A DNA stretch of 64,000 bases from Delphinus delphis (Eukaryota > Chordata > Mammalia > Artiodactyla > Delphinidae): assembly GCF_949987515.2 (NCBI RefSeq), contig NC_082698.1, positions 30,408,070 through 30,472,069 of the forward strand, in the 5' to 3' direction. This document shows, piece by piece, positions 1 through 11,589 of this stretch; the stretch's first letter is position 1; every line of letters starts with the position of its first letter. The notes below the pieces were generated by a model, which was not told the DNA's origin, made no database searches, and worked only from the letters and a program-made list of their open reading frames with translations. A program made the position numbers and the translations under genes.

Positions 1-124
1 CGTACGTTTGGGAAGGAGATCCAGCTGGTAGGGTGAACATTTGTGCTGGTGAGTTCTGAGAGAGAAGATTAAAGTAATGGGTAGGCTCAGGCCATGTGGC
101 TGGGGAATGGGGAGCCATCCGAGG

Positions 125-125
<1 letters not shown>

Positions 126-162
<37 letters not shown>
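126..162. repeat. (TG)n microsatellite
   Basis: Uninterrupted TG dinucleotides, about 18 units. A short (CA)n with one interruption lies at about 399-420. It creates a Val-Cys run in an overlapping spurious ORF. Confidence 0.97.
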
Positions 163-164
<2 letters not shown>

Positions 165-167
<3 letters not shown>

Positions 168-1330
168 TTTATAATAATTTTTTTTTTACTATTCAGCGAT
201 GTTTAACAAATCTAGCTGTGCAAACATCACCACAGTCCAATTTTAGAATATTTTCATCACCCCAAAAGATTCCTTGTGTTCACTGTAATTTTAAATTTTG
301 TTATAATTTCAAACTGACAGAAAAGTTGCAACAAAAGTATATCCCTTATCCAGACTCAATTGTTTATATTTTGCCCCCTTTGCTTTATCATATATTATAC
401 ACACACACACGCACACACACCTTTTTTCCTTGAACCATTTAAGAATAGATTGGAGGCATAACTTTTTTCCTCTAAAAGCTTTGGTGTGTATTTTTCTAAG
501 GACAATAAGGCTATGAAAATCAGAAAATTTAATGTCGATACAATACTATTATCTACTCCGTGGTTCATTTTAGAATTTCATCAATTGTGCCAATAATGTC
601 TTTTGTGGCTATTGTTTTGTTCAGGTTCAGAATTCTGTCCAGGATCACACATGGCATCTACTTGTCATGGCTCTTTATTCTCTGTTAATTTGGACCAGTT
701 CCTTAGCCTTTCTTTGTTTTTCTTGACCTTAACATTTTTGAAGTATACTGGCCAGTTATTTTGTAGAATGTCCCTCAATTTGGCTTCATCTGCTTTTTTC
801 TCATGATTGCGTTCAGGTTATGCATTTTTGGCAGGAATGCTAAATGAGCAACGTTGTGCCCTTCTCAGTGGGTCACGCCAGAAGACACGTGATGTCAGTT
901 TGTCCCAATGTTGGTGATTTTAGCTCTGATTACTTGGTAATTTGGTGTCAGCCAGGCTTCTCTGCTGAAAAGTTACTATTTTCCCCTTTGTTATTAATAA
1001 TTGACTTGCAGGGAGATACTTCCAGGCCATGTAAATATCCTACGCATCAAACTTTCATTCACTAGTTTTGGTTCCACGGATGAGAAATTTGTAACTCCAC
1101 CATTTCTTCTCTATTTATTAGTTGGCATTCTACTGTAAGAAAGATTGTTTGTAACAGCATGGACTTGTGGATTATTATTTTATTCATTGGGTTATAATTT
1201 GTAATAATGTTACTACATTATTTTGATGTTCAGAGTGTCCCACATTTGGCCAGTGGGACCCCTTCAAGGTGCTCCCGTGTCCCGTTGACAAGACCCTTTA
1301 AGCACTTGCCTCCAGGGGTTTTGAGTGGAG
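165..1330 (-). repeat. Old L1 (L1M-class) 3' region, first copy
   Basis: AT-rich sequence containing the antisense L1 3'-region phrases seen in many mammalian introns (for example ttttagaatattttcatcacc and cagaaaagttgc). It is diverged and has no ORF. The same family occurs again, in the same orientation, at 1490-2530; the match between the two runs from about 300 to 1150. The family assignment is from memory of L1M consensus sequences, so the subfamily is not named. Confidence 0.65.
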
Positions 1331-1489
1331 AGTAACAAGTGCAAAATGGTGTTTTAATATATTCTGTTTCCTGGCTTTGGTATGGACAATAAATGGAGGG
1401 AGAGACCAACTGGTTGGTGGTGGGGAGACCAGTTGGTTATGGTGACTGTGATTTCTGACAGCAGTTTTTCTATCACTGCTGTATTTTTG

Positions 1490-2530
1490 TTCTTTAAAAA
1501 AAAATTAAAAAAAACTTTTATTTTAAAACAATTTTAGACTTACAGAAAAGTTGCCAAAGTAGTACAGAGAGAATTCCCATACACCCTTCACCCAGCTTCC
1601 CCTAATGTTAACATCTTTCTTAATCATAGCGCGATGATCAAAACCTAGAAATAAACATTGGTACAATACTGTTAGCTAAGCTATAGACTTCATTTGTATT
1701 TCACTAGTTTTCTTCCACCAATGTCCCTTTTCTATTACAGGACCCAATCCAGGATCCCACATTGCATTTAATTGTCATTTCTCCTTAGTCTTCTTCAGCC
1801 TGTGACAGTTCCTTAGTCTTTCCTTGTTCTTTGTGACCTTGACATTTGTAAAAAGTGCTGGTTAGTTATTTTGTAGACTGCTCTTCGGTTTGTGTTTCTC
1901 TGGTGTTTTTTCATGATTGGATTGAGGTTATACATTTTTGGCAAGAATGCCACAGAGGTGATGTGCCCTTCCCAGAGCATCCTATCAGAGGGTAGATGAC
2001 ATTGATATGTGTCATTGCAGATGATGTTAACCTTGATCTCTTGGTTAAGATGGTGTCTGCCAGGGCTTCCCTGGTGGCGCAGTGGTTGAGAGTCCGCCTG
2101 CCGATGCAGGGGACATGGGTTCGTGCCCTGGTCTGGGAAGATCCCACATGCTGCGGAGTGGCTGGGCCCGTGAGCCATGGCCGCTGAGCCTGCGCGTCTG
2201 GAGCCTGTGCTCCGCAACGGGAGAGGCCACAACAGTGAGAGGCCTGCATACTGTAAAAAAAAAAAAAAAAAGATGGTGTCTGCCAGGTTTCTCCACTATA
2301 ACGTTATCTTTCCATTTGCAATTAATAAATATTTGCGGGGGGAGATACTTTGAGAGTATGTAATATCCTTTTTGTCCTCAAATTCTCACCTACTAATTTT
2401 AGCATTCATTAACAGATCTTGCCTGCAACCATTATTATCCAATTTTTCTTTTCTATTTCCCTCATTGGTTCTACATTTATTAATTGGAATTCTTCTGTAG
2501 GGAAGAAAATCTTATTTCTTTTTAAGAAGG
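1490..2530 (-). repeat. Old L1 (L1M-class) 3' region, second copy, split by a SINE
   Basis: Second copy of the repeat at 165-1330, for example acttacagaaaagttgcc near 1540 and the stretch around ttggcaagaatgcc near 1940. A young CHR SINE (2065-2270) interrupts it; the target motif agatggtgtctgccagg itself belongs to the L1M sequence (compare ttggtgtcagccagg near 942-956 in the first copy). Confidence 0.65.
2065..2270 (+). mobile_element. CHR SINE, short form, with perfect 17-bp TSD
   Basis: tRNA-derived head with A-box-like tggcgcagtgg and B-box-like ggttcgtgccc, then the body ending near cagtgagaggcctgc and an A17 tail. The flanks agatggtgtctgccagg (2048-2064 and 2271-2287) are identical, so this is a young L1-mobilised insertion. 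Confidence 0.95.
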
Positions 2531-2721
2531 TGGTTTGTTGGTTGGGTACTTTGGGTTCTGAGTTTCCTGAGGGCAGGGACTGTGTCTCATGTATCTTTGT
2601 GTTTCCATCGCCACGTACATGGTAGGTGCTCAAAAAAAATGTGTGTTCAATGAGTTTTTTTTTTTTAAACCTGTGGTAAGACATTTCATGATTCTGATCC
2701 TTGCTTTAGAAAATATGATCA

Positions 2722-3206
2722 TTGTGATAGGCTGAATAATGGTCCTCAAAGATGTCCACATCCTAATCCCTGGAATTTATGAATATGTTACCTTACAGGG
2801 CCAAAGGGACTTTGCAGATGTGATTAAGTTAAGGATCTTTAGATGGGAGATGATTTTGGATTATATGGGTGGGCTCAAAATAATCACAAGGGTCCCTAGA
2901 GAGAGAGAGGCAGGAGGGTCAGAGTCAGTAGTAGGAGAAATATGACGACAGAAGCAAGAGATTGGAGTGATGCCAAGAAGGGGCCATGAGCCACAGAATG
3001 CAGGCGGCCTCTCGATGAAAGAGGCAAGGAGATGGATCCTCCCCTAGAGCCTCCAGGAAGGAATGCAGCCCTGGGAATGTCTTGACTTTAACCTAGCAAG
3101 ACTGATTTCAGACTTCCGATCTCCAGAACCGTAAGATAATTTGTGTTGTTTTAAGCCACTAGTATGTGGTAATGTGTTATAACAGCAGCAGGCAACTGTT
3201 ACAGTC
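2722..3206 (+). mobile_element. MaLR-type solo LTR (MLT1-like)
   Basis: The 480-bp block begins ataggctgaataatgg and includes gggactttgcagatgtgatt, ggatcctcccctagagcctc and ttttaagccactagtatgtgg, the hallmarks of MLT1-class LTRs of the non-autonomous ERVL-MaLR group. It has no internal region and no coding capacity. Subfamily not determined. Confidence 0.8.
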
Positions 3207-3283
3207 CTCACAGAGTTTGGAGGGTACAGCAGAGGCCAAGGCATGAGAGGAAGCAGGCCTGGACGGAGGCAGAGGGTGCAGAA

Positions 3284-3319
3284 AGAGCAAATGGGAACGT
3301 CAGAGCAAATGGGAACGTC
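3284..3319. repeat. 18-bp tandem duplication
   Basis: Two perfect adjacent copies of agagcaaatgggaacgtc (3284-3301, 3302-3319) in otherwise unique intron sequence, a recent slippage or duplication. Confidence 0.95.
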
Positions 3320-3572
3320 ACAGGGGACCCTATGGCCCGAGGCTGGGAGGATGATTTTGCAGAGTAAAGTTGGGAGGGTGGCTGATCCTGGAGAGAAGCC
3401 ATGAAGTTAGCTTCTGCCTCTTTTGTTTGAATTACCAATAAACAGCCATGTGAAGAAATGACCCTAGAGGCAGGAATAGGGGATGGTCACTCTGTTGAGT
3501 GTTCAGGCTGGAGAGACAGTTGGGAGGTTGTCCTGGGGAAGTAATGGGACCCACGAGGGCAGTGAGACAGAG

Positions 3573-3732
3573 ACGTCACTGGGAATAAAAATCTCCCGGG
3601 AAGCTGGTATAAAATGCAGATCCCCAGGCCCATTCCAGAGTAGCTGAGGCTGAGGCAGCAGGTCTTTGGCAAAGGCCATTCAGGTGATTCAGATGTGGGA
3701 GGTGCCCAGGACACAATCCGAGGAACACTGCT
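3573..3732 (+). mobile_element. MER5A-like hAT-Charlie remnant
   Basis: Contains aatgcagatccccaggcc and ttcaggtgattcagatg, typical of non-autonomous MER5A elements. Diverged; terminal repeats not resolvable by eye. Confidence 0.7.
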
Positions 3733-4369
3733 TGGTGCTGGGGTTTCCTGGTGAAGAAAGTACGTCCTTTGAAGACGCAGGAGGACTGCCGTTGGCTTCC
3801 ACCCACATTAAGAGGGCAGCAGGAAGGGAGGGCCACCAGGGAGGAGCTGGGGGAGGGGCAGCGGCTGGGGGAGGGGCAGGAGGAGCTCCCGTCCACAGGG
3901 GAGCCTTGGCCCGACGTTTGTGGATTCCAACCTGGGCGATGCAGTTACTGCTAAAGCCAAAGAAGGCGTCTGGAGATGGTGGGGGGAGGGTTAACAGTGT
4001 GGAGAGCAGCCAGTCTGTTTGAGGATGAGGGCCAAGGAACGCTTCTGGAACTGCGACTGGGGGGTCACTGGCAAAGCTGGGCAGAACGGTTTCCTGGGAG
4101 AAGTGGAAGGCGGAAGCAGATGGTTGGGAGCGAGTAGGTGGTGAGGAAGTTGGCGGGAGGAGAGAACAAGCACGGGAGCTCCAAGGGGAGCCGCTCAGAG
4201 ATTGTTTGCAGAGGGGCAGGTGGACTGGAGTCCCACTCGGGGGAGAGGGGGTGGGAGGCGACTGTGGAAAAGAGGAGCCAGAGCTCTGGGTGGGTTGGGG
4301 AGGGGAGGACCTATGACAGGTCAAAGAGCAGAGATGGAGAGCATCGAGGAGGGAGTTGTGATGGTGTTG

Positions 4370-4480
4370 GTGGTCACCATTCAGAGCCCTTACTTTGTGC
4401 CCAGGCTCCGAGCCAGGTGCTTTACCCACGTCCACTCTTTCACTCCTCATAACAGTCCTGGGAGGAAGGCATTACAGGTC
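4370..4480 (-). repeat. MIR SINE fragment
   Basis: Antisense MIR phrases: ttactttgtgcccaggctcc, ccaggtgctttacc and cctcataacagtcctggg. Confidence 0.7.
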
Positions 4481-4504
4481 CCTGAGGGACTGGTTCCTGG
4501 AGAT

Positions 4505-4845
4505 CCACCCACCCAGCACCAAATAAGATTCCAAAATTCCCGATGCTCAAGTTCCTTATATAAAATGGCGTACTATTTGCGTATAACCTACTCACATCCT
4601 CTCCTATACTTTAAATAATCTCTAGATTACTTATAATACCTAATAAGAGGTAAATACTACATAAATAGTTGTAAATACAGTGTAAATGATATGCAAATAG
4701 TTGCCAGAGCAGGGCAAATTCAAGTTTTGCTTTTTGGAACTTTCTGGAATTTGTTTTTTGTGTGTGGAATATTTTCGATCTACGGTTGGTTGAATCTGTG
4801 GCGGTGGAACCCCCAGATAAGGGGGATAAGAGTCTACTGCACTTA
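4505..4845 (-). mobile_element. Tigger/MER2-like DNA transposon remnant
   Basis: AT-rich block containing ttccttatataaaatggcg, tctagattacttataatacc and gaatattttcgatctacgg followed by ttggttgaatctg, matching my memory of MER2/Tigger1-derived elements. No transposase ORF remains. Orientation is uncertain. Confidence 0.65.
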
Positions 4846-4962
4846 CCCCTGCTTTGTAGATGAGGAGAAGATAAGAGAGGTGGAATCGTCTGCCCTGGGT
4901 TAAACAGTCAGCTGGTAAGTGATGCTCTGAGTCTCGAGGCTTTGAGATGTGTTTCTGTTTAA

Positions 4963-5307
4963 ATTTTTTTTAATATAAATTTATTTATTTAATTTATTTA
5001 TTATTTTTGCCTGTGTTGGGTCTTCGTTGCTGCACGCGGGCTTTCTCTAGCTGCGGCGAGCGGGGGCTACTGTTCGTTGCAGTGCGCGGGCTTCTCATTG
5101 CAGTGGCTTCTCTTGTTGTGGAGCATGGGCTCTAGGCACGCGGGCTTCAGTAGTTGTGGCTTGCGGTCTCTGGAGCACAGGCTCAGTAGTTGTGGCACAG
5201 GGGCTTAGTTGTTCCGCGGCATGTGGGTTCTTCCCGGACCAGGGCTCGAACCCATGTCCCCTGCACTGGCAGGTGGATTCTTAAGCACTGTGCCACCAGG
5301 GAAGCCC
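4963..5307 (-). mobile_element. CHR SINE, long form, antisense
   Basis: T/AT-rich tail end on the left (about 4963), then gttgggtcttcgttgctgc and, at the right, the tRNA-like head in reverse (tgccaccagggaagccc). B-box in reverse: ccagggctcgaaccc. Flanks share tgtttaa-type A/T sequence, an imprecise target duplication. Confidence 0.93.
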
Positions 5308-5848
5308 TGTGTTTAATTTTTAAATTTGACTACCACTCCACACATCTTAATAAGGCTTGGCTTCATTCATTCATTCATCATTCATTTAACACCTACAAAA
5401 CCTCTGTCGGGGCTTAGCACTAGGACATAAAGGGAAATTGGCCAAGATTGATTCCTTCCTGCATGTGTTTACAAGGTGGACCCAAGTTGCAGGCTGGCAC
5501 AGGGAGGGGTGTCCAGCCTAGGGGTAGGGGGTGGTGAGCAGAGTTGGGGGATGCGAGGAGGTGGTGTTGCAGGTTGAGGTCAGGGCCAGGGAGTTAGCTG
5601 CTGGGTGGCCTCTCAGGGGCCTGGGGTGGGCAGTGAGTGGAGAGGGGGCTGGCAGGCAATGGACATGGAGGCCTGGTGGCCACCAGGGAGTGGGGCCTGT
5701 CTGTAGGGATGTGGTTTTGGGATGGGCCCCAGACCTGAGAATGGTATTGGCAAGAGCAAGGCCAGGCCTCAGTAGTGAAGGAACGGAGGTGCGGTTTGTG
5801 CCTCAGAACAGAATGCACCATGGAGTTGGGGTTAAGAGCTGGGCTCTG

Positions 5849-6540
5849 ATCGCCTCCCACCCATTAGGATGGCTACTATAAAAAAAGTGGGAAATGACAA
5901 ATGGTGGCGAGGATGTGGAGAAATTGGAACCATTGTGTGTTGTTTCTGGGAATGTAAAATGGTGCGACTGCTGTGGAAAACAGTATGAAGGTTCCTCAAA
6001 AAGTTAAACATAGAATTAGCATATGATCCAGCAAGTTCACTTCTGGGTATATACCCAAAAGAATTGAAAGCAGCGTCTCAAAGGTATTTGTATACTCATG
6101 TTCATAGCTGGATTATTCACGATAGCTGAAGGGTGGAAGCAACCCAAGTGTCCACTGTTGGATGAATGGATAAACAAAACTTGTAGACGTGCAATGGAAT
6201 ATTATTCCGCCTTAAAAAGGAAGGAAATTCTGACACATGCTACACCATGGATGAACCTTGAGGACATTGTGAAATAAGCCAGTCCCCTTATCTGAGGTAC
6301 CCAGAGTAGTCAAATTCGTAGAGACAGAAAGTAGAATGGTGGTTACCAGGGGCTTTGGGAGAGAGGAAGGGGAAGTTACTGTTTATCAGGTACAGAGTTT
6401 CAGTTTTGCAGGCTGAAAAAGTTCTGGAGATCTGTCGTACAACAATGTGAATGTACTTAACACTACTGAGCTCTGCACTTCAAAACGGTTAAAATGGTAA
6501 ATTTTGTTGTGTATTTTATAGCAATTAAAAAAAAAAAAAA
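5849..6540 (+). mobile_element. L1 3' end inserted into a MIR
   Basis: ORF2-end and 3'-UTR sequence in sense orientation: attaggatggctactata, atgatccagcaagttcac, tgaatggataaacaaaac and a terminal poly(A). Near-identical flanks (12/14) at 5835-5848 and 6541-6554 mark the target duplication, and MIR sequence continues on both sides. It is 5'-truncated, with no open ORF. Confidence 0.9.
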
Positions 6541-6725
6541 AGACCTGGGCCCTGGAGTCAGACATGCTAGGGTTCAAGTCTTGCCTTTTCAACCTACTTA
6601 CCAGCTGGCTGAACTTGAGCTGGTTACTTAAATTCTTTATGCCTCAGTTTCCTCATCTGAAAATCAAGACTGATAGCAAACCTTTGAACCAGGTGGTATT
6701 ATGAGGCTTAAATGAGCTGGCTTGG
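6541..6725 (+). repeat. MIR, right part; left part at 5812-5848
   Basis: Sense MIR: cctggagtcagacatgctag, gctggttacttaaattc, tgcctcagtttcctcatctg. The left end of the same MIR (gttaagagctgggctctg) is separated from it by the L1 insertion. Confidence 0.85.
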
Positions 6726-7044
6726 CTGTGATAGTATAGATATTGCTAGTACTCAAGCCAAGGAAACAAGATGGGAGCCAGGAGCCTGGGCAGAGCAGGA
6801 TCCGTAGAAAATCTGCTGTGGTGTGAGGCCCCTGACTACTCATCCCTGGGACTTCTTGATTCATCACACGGTGGAGGGTGACCCCAGCCCTGGGGTTGGT
6901 GCCAGACCTGTGGGCTCTGCTGAGGGGGTGGAGGAGCCTCTGGATCATGACCCACTGAGGCTTGAGGAAGGCTTGGGGCTGATGGGAGGATGCGCCGGCC
7001 TCGGCTGTGATGTGCTGGCAGCAGCCAGGCTCCTTGGGCAGGAT

Positions 7045-7690
7045 AGTTCAGCTTACATTTAGTGAGCAACTACTGTGTGCCAGGCACCCCCACAGGTGCT
7101 GGCTTACAGATGTGGCCTCTGCCTCTCACAGCCTGGCAGGGGAGACTGGCCTTTAAGGCCAGTCATATATACTTTTTTATTTTGTAATTTTTTTAAAAAA
7201 TTATTTTTTAATTTATTTTTGGCTGCATTGGGTCTTCGTTGCTGCCCATGGGCTTCCTCTAGTTGTGGTGAGCGGGGGCTACTCTTTGTTGTGGTGCATG
7301 GATTTCCCATTTTGGGGAGCACGGGCTTAGTTGCTCTGGGACATGTGGGAGCTTCCTGGACCAGAGCTCAAACCCGTGTGCCCTGCATTGGCAGGCAGAT
7401 TCTTAACCACTGCGCCACCAGGGAAGTCCCCAAAGGACCTCATATTAAATGCACAAATCAAAATGCCAGCTCTGGAGGAGGAGCTGAGTGAACACCTGTG
7501 GGGAGGGTGGTTTAGAGGAGGGGACATTTAAACTGAGGCCTGAAGGATGTTGGGAGTAAGCCAGCTGTGGGTTACTCTGTGGGCTCTGGATCAGAGCCCA
7601 GCTGGCCCTGGCAAAGGCCCTGAGGCAGAAGAGCTGGTTGTTGAAAGTGGAGGAGCAGGGTGGCTGAAGCCCTGGGGGCTGGTATTTTCC
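7045..7690 (+). repeat. Ancient dispersed repeat, interrupted by a SINE
   Basis: Starts with the common phrase caactactgtgtgccaggca and resumes after the SINE with ctgaggcctgaaggatg and ggcaaaggccctgaggcag. This medium-reiteration family is common in mammals, but I cannot name it securely. A second, better copy is at 7925-8500. Fragments of its left end appear at 5370-5480, 21255-21341, 30805-30865, 42565-42700 and 52055-52170. Confidence 0.6.
7197..7432 (-). mobile_element. CHR SINE, antisense
   Basis: Reads ggctgcattgggtcttcg on the left to ccaccagggaagtcccc on the right. It is slightly diverged (ctctgggacatgtggg), an older member. Confidence 0.92.
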
Positions 7691-7924
7691 TAACAAGGGA
7701 ACTGAGGAAAAATCAGTCTTTTAACCTGTGGGCTATGGAATGGTTGTTGGTAAAACAGCAGCGTCCTCTCTGTGTGAAGCTTTCCTTGGCTGATGTCCAT
7801 TTGGGGAGAGCATTTCTTAATGAGTGTGGGTTTTTTTTTTTTTTGAGTCAGGGAGCAGGGAAACATGGAAAACTCACCCAACCCAGTGCTATTTAGAATA
7901 TGTCAGTTTGAATGCAAATTTATT

Positions 7925-8500
7925 CTTGCATTCAAGAAATACTTACTAAAACATCTATCAGGTAACAGGTGCCAGGTACTACGTTAGGCCCTGGAGATAC
8001 AATAATGAGAAAAAACTGGCACAGTCTGTGTCCTCAAGGAGCTTATACATGGGGAGGGGTAGAGATATCAGTCAAGGAAGGTCCCAAATCCATATAAAAT
8101 TGCCCCTGATTTGTGCTGCAGAGGAGAGGGTTAGAGTGCCCTGTGGGCCTGTGATAGGGAGGTTGGACCAATTGGAAGGAAAAGTTGGAGTGAGTTAGGC
8201 AAAGTGGAAGGAGGGAGCAGTGCAGGCAGAGGGAATGGCAAGTTCAAAGGCCCTGCCACCAGAGGGAGCAAATCAGAACAGGGAGAGTGGGGCGGGCCAC
8301 ATGGGGTTTGTGGTCGGTGTTAAGGAGAGTTTTGTCTTGATTCCAAGAGTGATGGGGGTTCATTGAAGGGCTTAAGTGGGGAGTGACACGATCAGATTTG
8401 CATCTTGAAAAGATCACTCTGGCTGTGGCCTGGAGAACAGATTGGAGGGGAGCCAGAGGGAAGGTGGGGAGCCCAGTTAGGTGGCTCTGGGCGCTCCATG
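7925..8500 (+). repeat. Ancient dispersed repeat, second copy
   Basis: Contains gtgccaggtactacgttagg, tgtcctcaaggagcttatac, ttcaaaggccctgccacc, agtgacacgatcagatttgc and aaaagatcactctggctgtg in the order expected for the family. No ORF. Confidence 0.6.
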
Positions 8501-9407
8501 CAGCCAGTCCACCTGCAGGTTGGGGTGTGGGCCTGTCTACCTCTGTCGGGCAGCAGCTGGGTAGGGACATTCTTCATTCCCTTGGTTCTCCTGTCTGACT
8601 TTGCAGACACTGAGTGCTGTGGATTTGGCCAGGGTAAGATTTCAAAGGACAGCGCTGAGGAATACAGTTCCCCAGCTCGGAGGCCAGTCTCATTCACAGT
8701 CAGAGCGTGCGTGTTTATTTTTTGGAGACCTGGCAGGAAGGGAATTTAGAGGTCAGCTGAGCCTCCCCATCACCATTGCAGTTTGGGCCCTTGGGGAGGA
8801 ACCAGCACCAGGAGTGGTTGCCTTCCCACCCAACCGTGAGAAATGCTTGTGAAGGGCGTGCAGCCCCCAGAGCGCCCCAAGAGGGGCCCAGGGTGTCTAT
8901 TCCTACAGCTTTAGGACATCCAGTGGTTTCTGTCGGTTTATCACAAACACCCAGATGCGGGGATCAGATTCTTGTTTCCCGAGAGGATTCGAGAAATCCT
9001 GGTGTGTTTTTGTTTTTCCCTCAGTAATTTTGCTTCAGAGGATTTTCTCCCAAATCTTTCACCACCGAGGTTTTTTCTTTCAGGTTAGGACCACATAGGA
9101 ACGGATGGGAGTCAGGGCCATTTGCCACTGGAGTGTATTTCCTCCTGGGGAGAAGGATGAATGCAGAGCCATCACTTTTGGAAGAGAGAGAACCGTCTCA
9201 GGGCATCTTCCCTGGGCCTCAGCATCCTGCGGCCTGCAGGGCAGAAGCAGCCAGCTCCTCCCTGCTCAGCATAGCACAGGCAGCCCAGCACCAGCCTGAG
9301 CTGAGCCTGGGGCACCACCCTTCTAGTGGTGCCATGGTCCTTGAGGGAAACAAAACAACAGCAACAATAGTAGTAGTAAAAATAATTGCAGCAGGGAATA
9401 TTGATAT

Positions 9408-9628
9408 AGAGAGCATTTCTGTATGCCAGGCACTGCTCTTGGTGCTTTAGAAATAGTTAAGTCATTTAAACCTCACCACATCTCTTAAGAGGTGGGTGTT
9501 ATCATTATCTTCGTTTTACAAATGGGGAAACTGAGGCGCAGAGAAGTTAAACTTTGTGCCCAGGGTCACACAGCTAGTGATCGTAGAGTAGGAATTTGAA
9601 GCCGGATAGTCTGGCTCTAAAGCCCAAG
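9408..9628 (-). repeat. MIR, nearly full length
   Basis: Antisense MIR: tgtatgccaggcactgctc, acaaatggggaaactgaggc, cagggtcacacagctagtg and the gtctggctctaaagccc end. Confidence 0.9.
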
Positions 9629-9794
9629 CTCGGCTGGCTGGGAAGCTGCCCTGATGTTGTTGTTTGGGCAGAGCACACGGTCTTATTAGAGGGCCCCAGG
9701 GTGTCTGTCTAAGTTGTTCCTCGGCTCTGTCCAAGGCATGATTGCTCAGGGTGAGGGGTGGCCTCGATGGAATCCAGCAACACGAGGCATCATG

Positions 9795-10027
9795 ATGAAG
9801 GGGAAGGAACCTGGATTCACGTTGGCCTGAGTGGGATTTTGTCCTGGCCCCACCACTTATGAGCTGGGTGGCACTGGGCAAATTGCTTCACCAATCTCTG
9901 CCTCAGTTTCCTCATCAGCAAGATGGAGAGAACTTGACTCATCTCGTAGGCTACTGTGCAGGTGAAATGAGATGAAACATGCTTGGAGTTGGGCTCAGAG
10001 CCTGCACACAGAGGCGCCCAATAAAGA
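9795..10027 (+). repeat. MIR, nearly full length
   Basis: Sense MIR: gccccaccacttatgagctg, ggcactgggcaaattgcttc, tgcctcagtttcctcatcag, ending gcgcccaataaa. Confidence 0.9.
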
Positions 10028-10964
10028 GAAGTGGTGGATGTGGGCCCTGGTGGCAAGAACCTCAGGGACCCCAGGGTAGCTCTGGATCCTGGCTTCTTCC
10101 TGAGAAGCGAGGCTGGGAATTGCCCCAGAGGGCCCACCCCACTTGCCTGCTCTGGCTGCACAGGTCTGAAGGTCACAGCAGCTTCTCTGGTTTTCCCAGG
10201 CGGCTTGCTGGGGAGGGGTCTCCATGGCGACACTCAAGGAGCACCTGTTGGAGGAATCAGGCACCGGAGAAAAATGACCTCCTCGCCTCATTTCAGCAGC
10301 CTGTGCTGAGGGTTCCAGGGGAGGTGGCCGGGCCACCTCGAGGTTGGAAACTCGATCCTGTTGGGCTGCCCGGCTGAGGGGAGAGGGAGGGGACCGTGGA
10401 GGCCATTCTCTCAGCCTAAGTGGCGCTAATGACTCCTTAAGCTGCAGCCCCAGACCTGCGAACCCGATGAGAGCTGCCTCTGCTTCACAGGCTGCCTTCT
10501 CGAGGGCTGTCCCCTGAGAGGAGGCGCTTAGCTTAGCTCCAGGTTACAGACCAAAGCTGATGGGGGAGGCTGGGGTCTGGGGGAGCTTGGGCTTCCATCG
10601 ACATTCTTGCCTGGAAGCCACCAGCAGGGCCTCCCGAGAGGGGGGCTGTGTTTGCTCTGCTGTCTGTACCATTGTCCTCCTGTGCCTGCCTGTCCCAGGT
10701 CTTTTCTTGAGTGGAGGTGGAGTGGGGTGCAGGAGGTGAGGGGGAGGGGTTGGAATCCACTGATGGCTAAGGAATGCGCCCCAGAGTCTGCCCAGTGGAG
10801 CCTGGTGCCAAAGGTGAGAAGAGAGGCAGGTAGATGAGCATGTCATCAGTACTCCCTGCAAACTCCCCACCCCACCCTGCCCACCTTATGGGAATTCCAT
10901 CCTCAGGGATTCCTGAGTTCCATTTGGGCCCTGCCTTGTTCAGACAAGTCTTGACGTCTGTCTT

Positions 10965-11062
10965 TGCCTCAGTTTTGCCGTCTGTGAATTGAATAATTAT
11001 TGTAGTCAATTGCCTGATGAACCATGGTTGCCATGAGAAGGAGTGAGTGAATGATTGTAAAA
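10965..11062 (+). repeat. MIR fragment (3' half)
   Basis: tttgcctcagttttgccgtc, tgaattgaataattattg and gagtgagtgaatgattg fit the MIR 3' half. Weakly conserved. Confidence 0.55.
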
Positions 11063-11064
11063 TT

Positions 11065-11575
11065 CAAGATTTCTCATGACCTTTGACTAATTCCGTTTCT
11101 AGGAACATATTCCTCCCAAATGCCCACCAAGCTTTATGCGGTATTATTTATAATCGAACAATACCAAAACAGCTCAGATGTTCCAGTGACAGAGAATCAG
11201 GGCATGCCCAGTAACTTGATATATCCAACGGAAGGGATCCTTTATACCAATCAAAATCGTAAATGGAGAACGAGTAGGGAATGACATTGCAGAAGGCGTG
11301 CACACCATTTATGTCTCATTCACTCTTGTATCTTCAGAACCTTGCAAAATGCTTTGCAAATAGCAAGTCTTCAGTAAATATTTGTCATATTATCTCCACT
11401 CGATAAAACTTATATCCAAAGGTAACAGGTTTGAGAGAAAATATTCCAGAATATTAACAAGGCATTCTTTCTGGGTGATGAGCTAATGTGTGATTTTTCT
11501 TTATTCTTAAGGTAATTGAAAAAATTCAATAATGTACATATGTTACTCATATTTTTCAGCACAATAACTTGCCTA
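11065..11575 (+). repeat. L1M fragment (sense) with an L2-like insert
   Basis: Contains tatttataatcgaacaatac, gggtgatgagctaatgtgtg and acatatgttactcata, which resemble the L1M ORF2 end and 3'-UTR. About 11290-11395 (ttatgtctcattcactcttg, agtaaatatttgtc) looks like an L2 3' end nested inside. Confidence 0.6.
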
Positions 11576-11589
11576 TTTTGTTGACTTTA

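Noticed and set aside
77..433. 118-codon frame
   Set aside because: Driven by the TG microsatellite and L1 sequence.
2067..2190. tRNA gene-like A and B boxes
   Set aside because: They belong to the tRNA-derived heads of CHR SINEs; the sequences do not fold as intact tRNAs and the same head recurs in more than ten places.
3689..4450. 253-codon Pro/Ser-rich frame on the minus strand
   Set aside because: It is the reverse of a purine-rich, low-complexity intron stretch, begins in a MIR and has no domain.
8256..8267. CTCF-like ccaccagaggga
   Set aside because: Mismatch at a core position and located within an ancient dispersed repeat.
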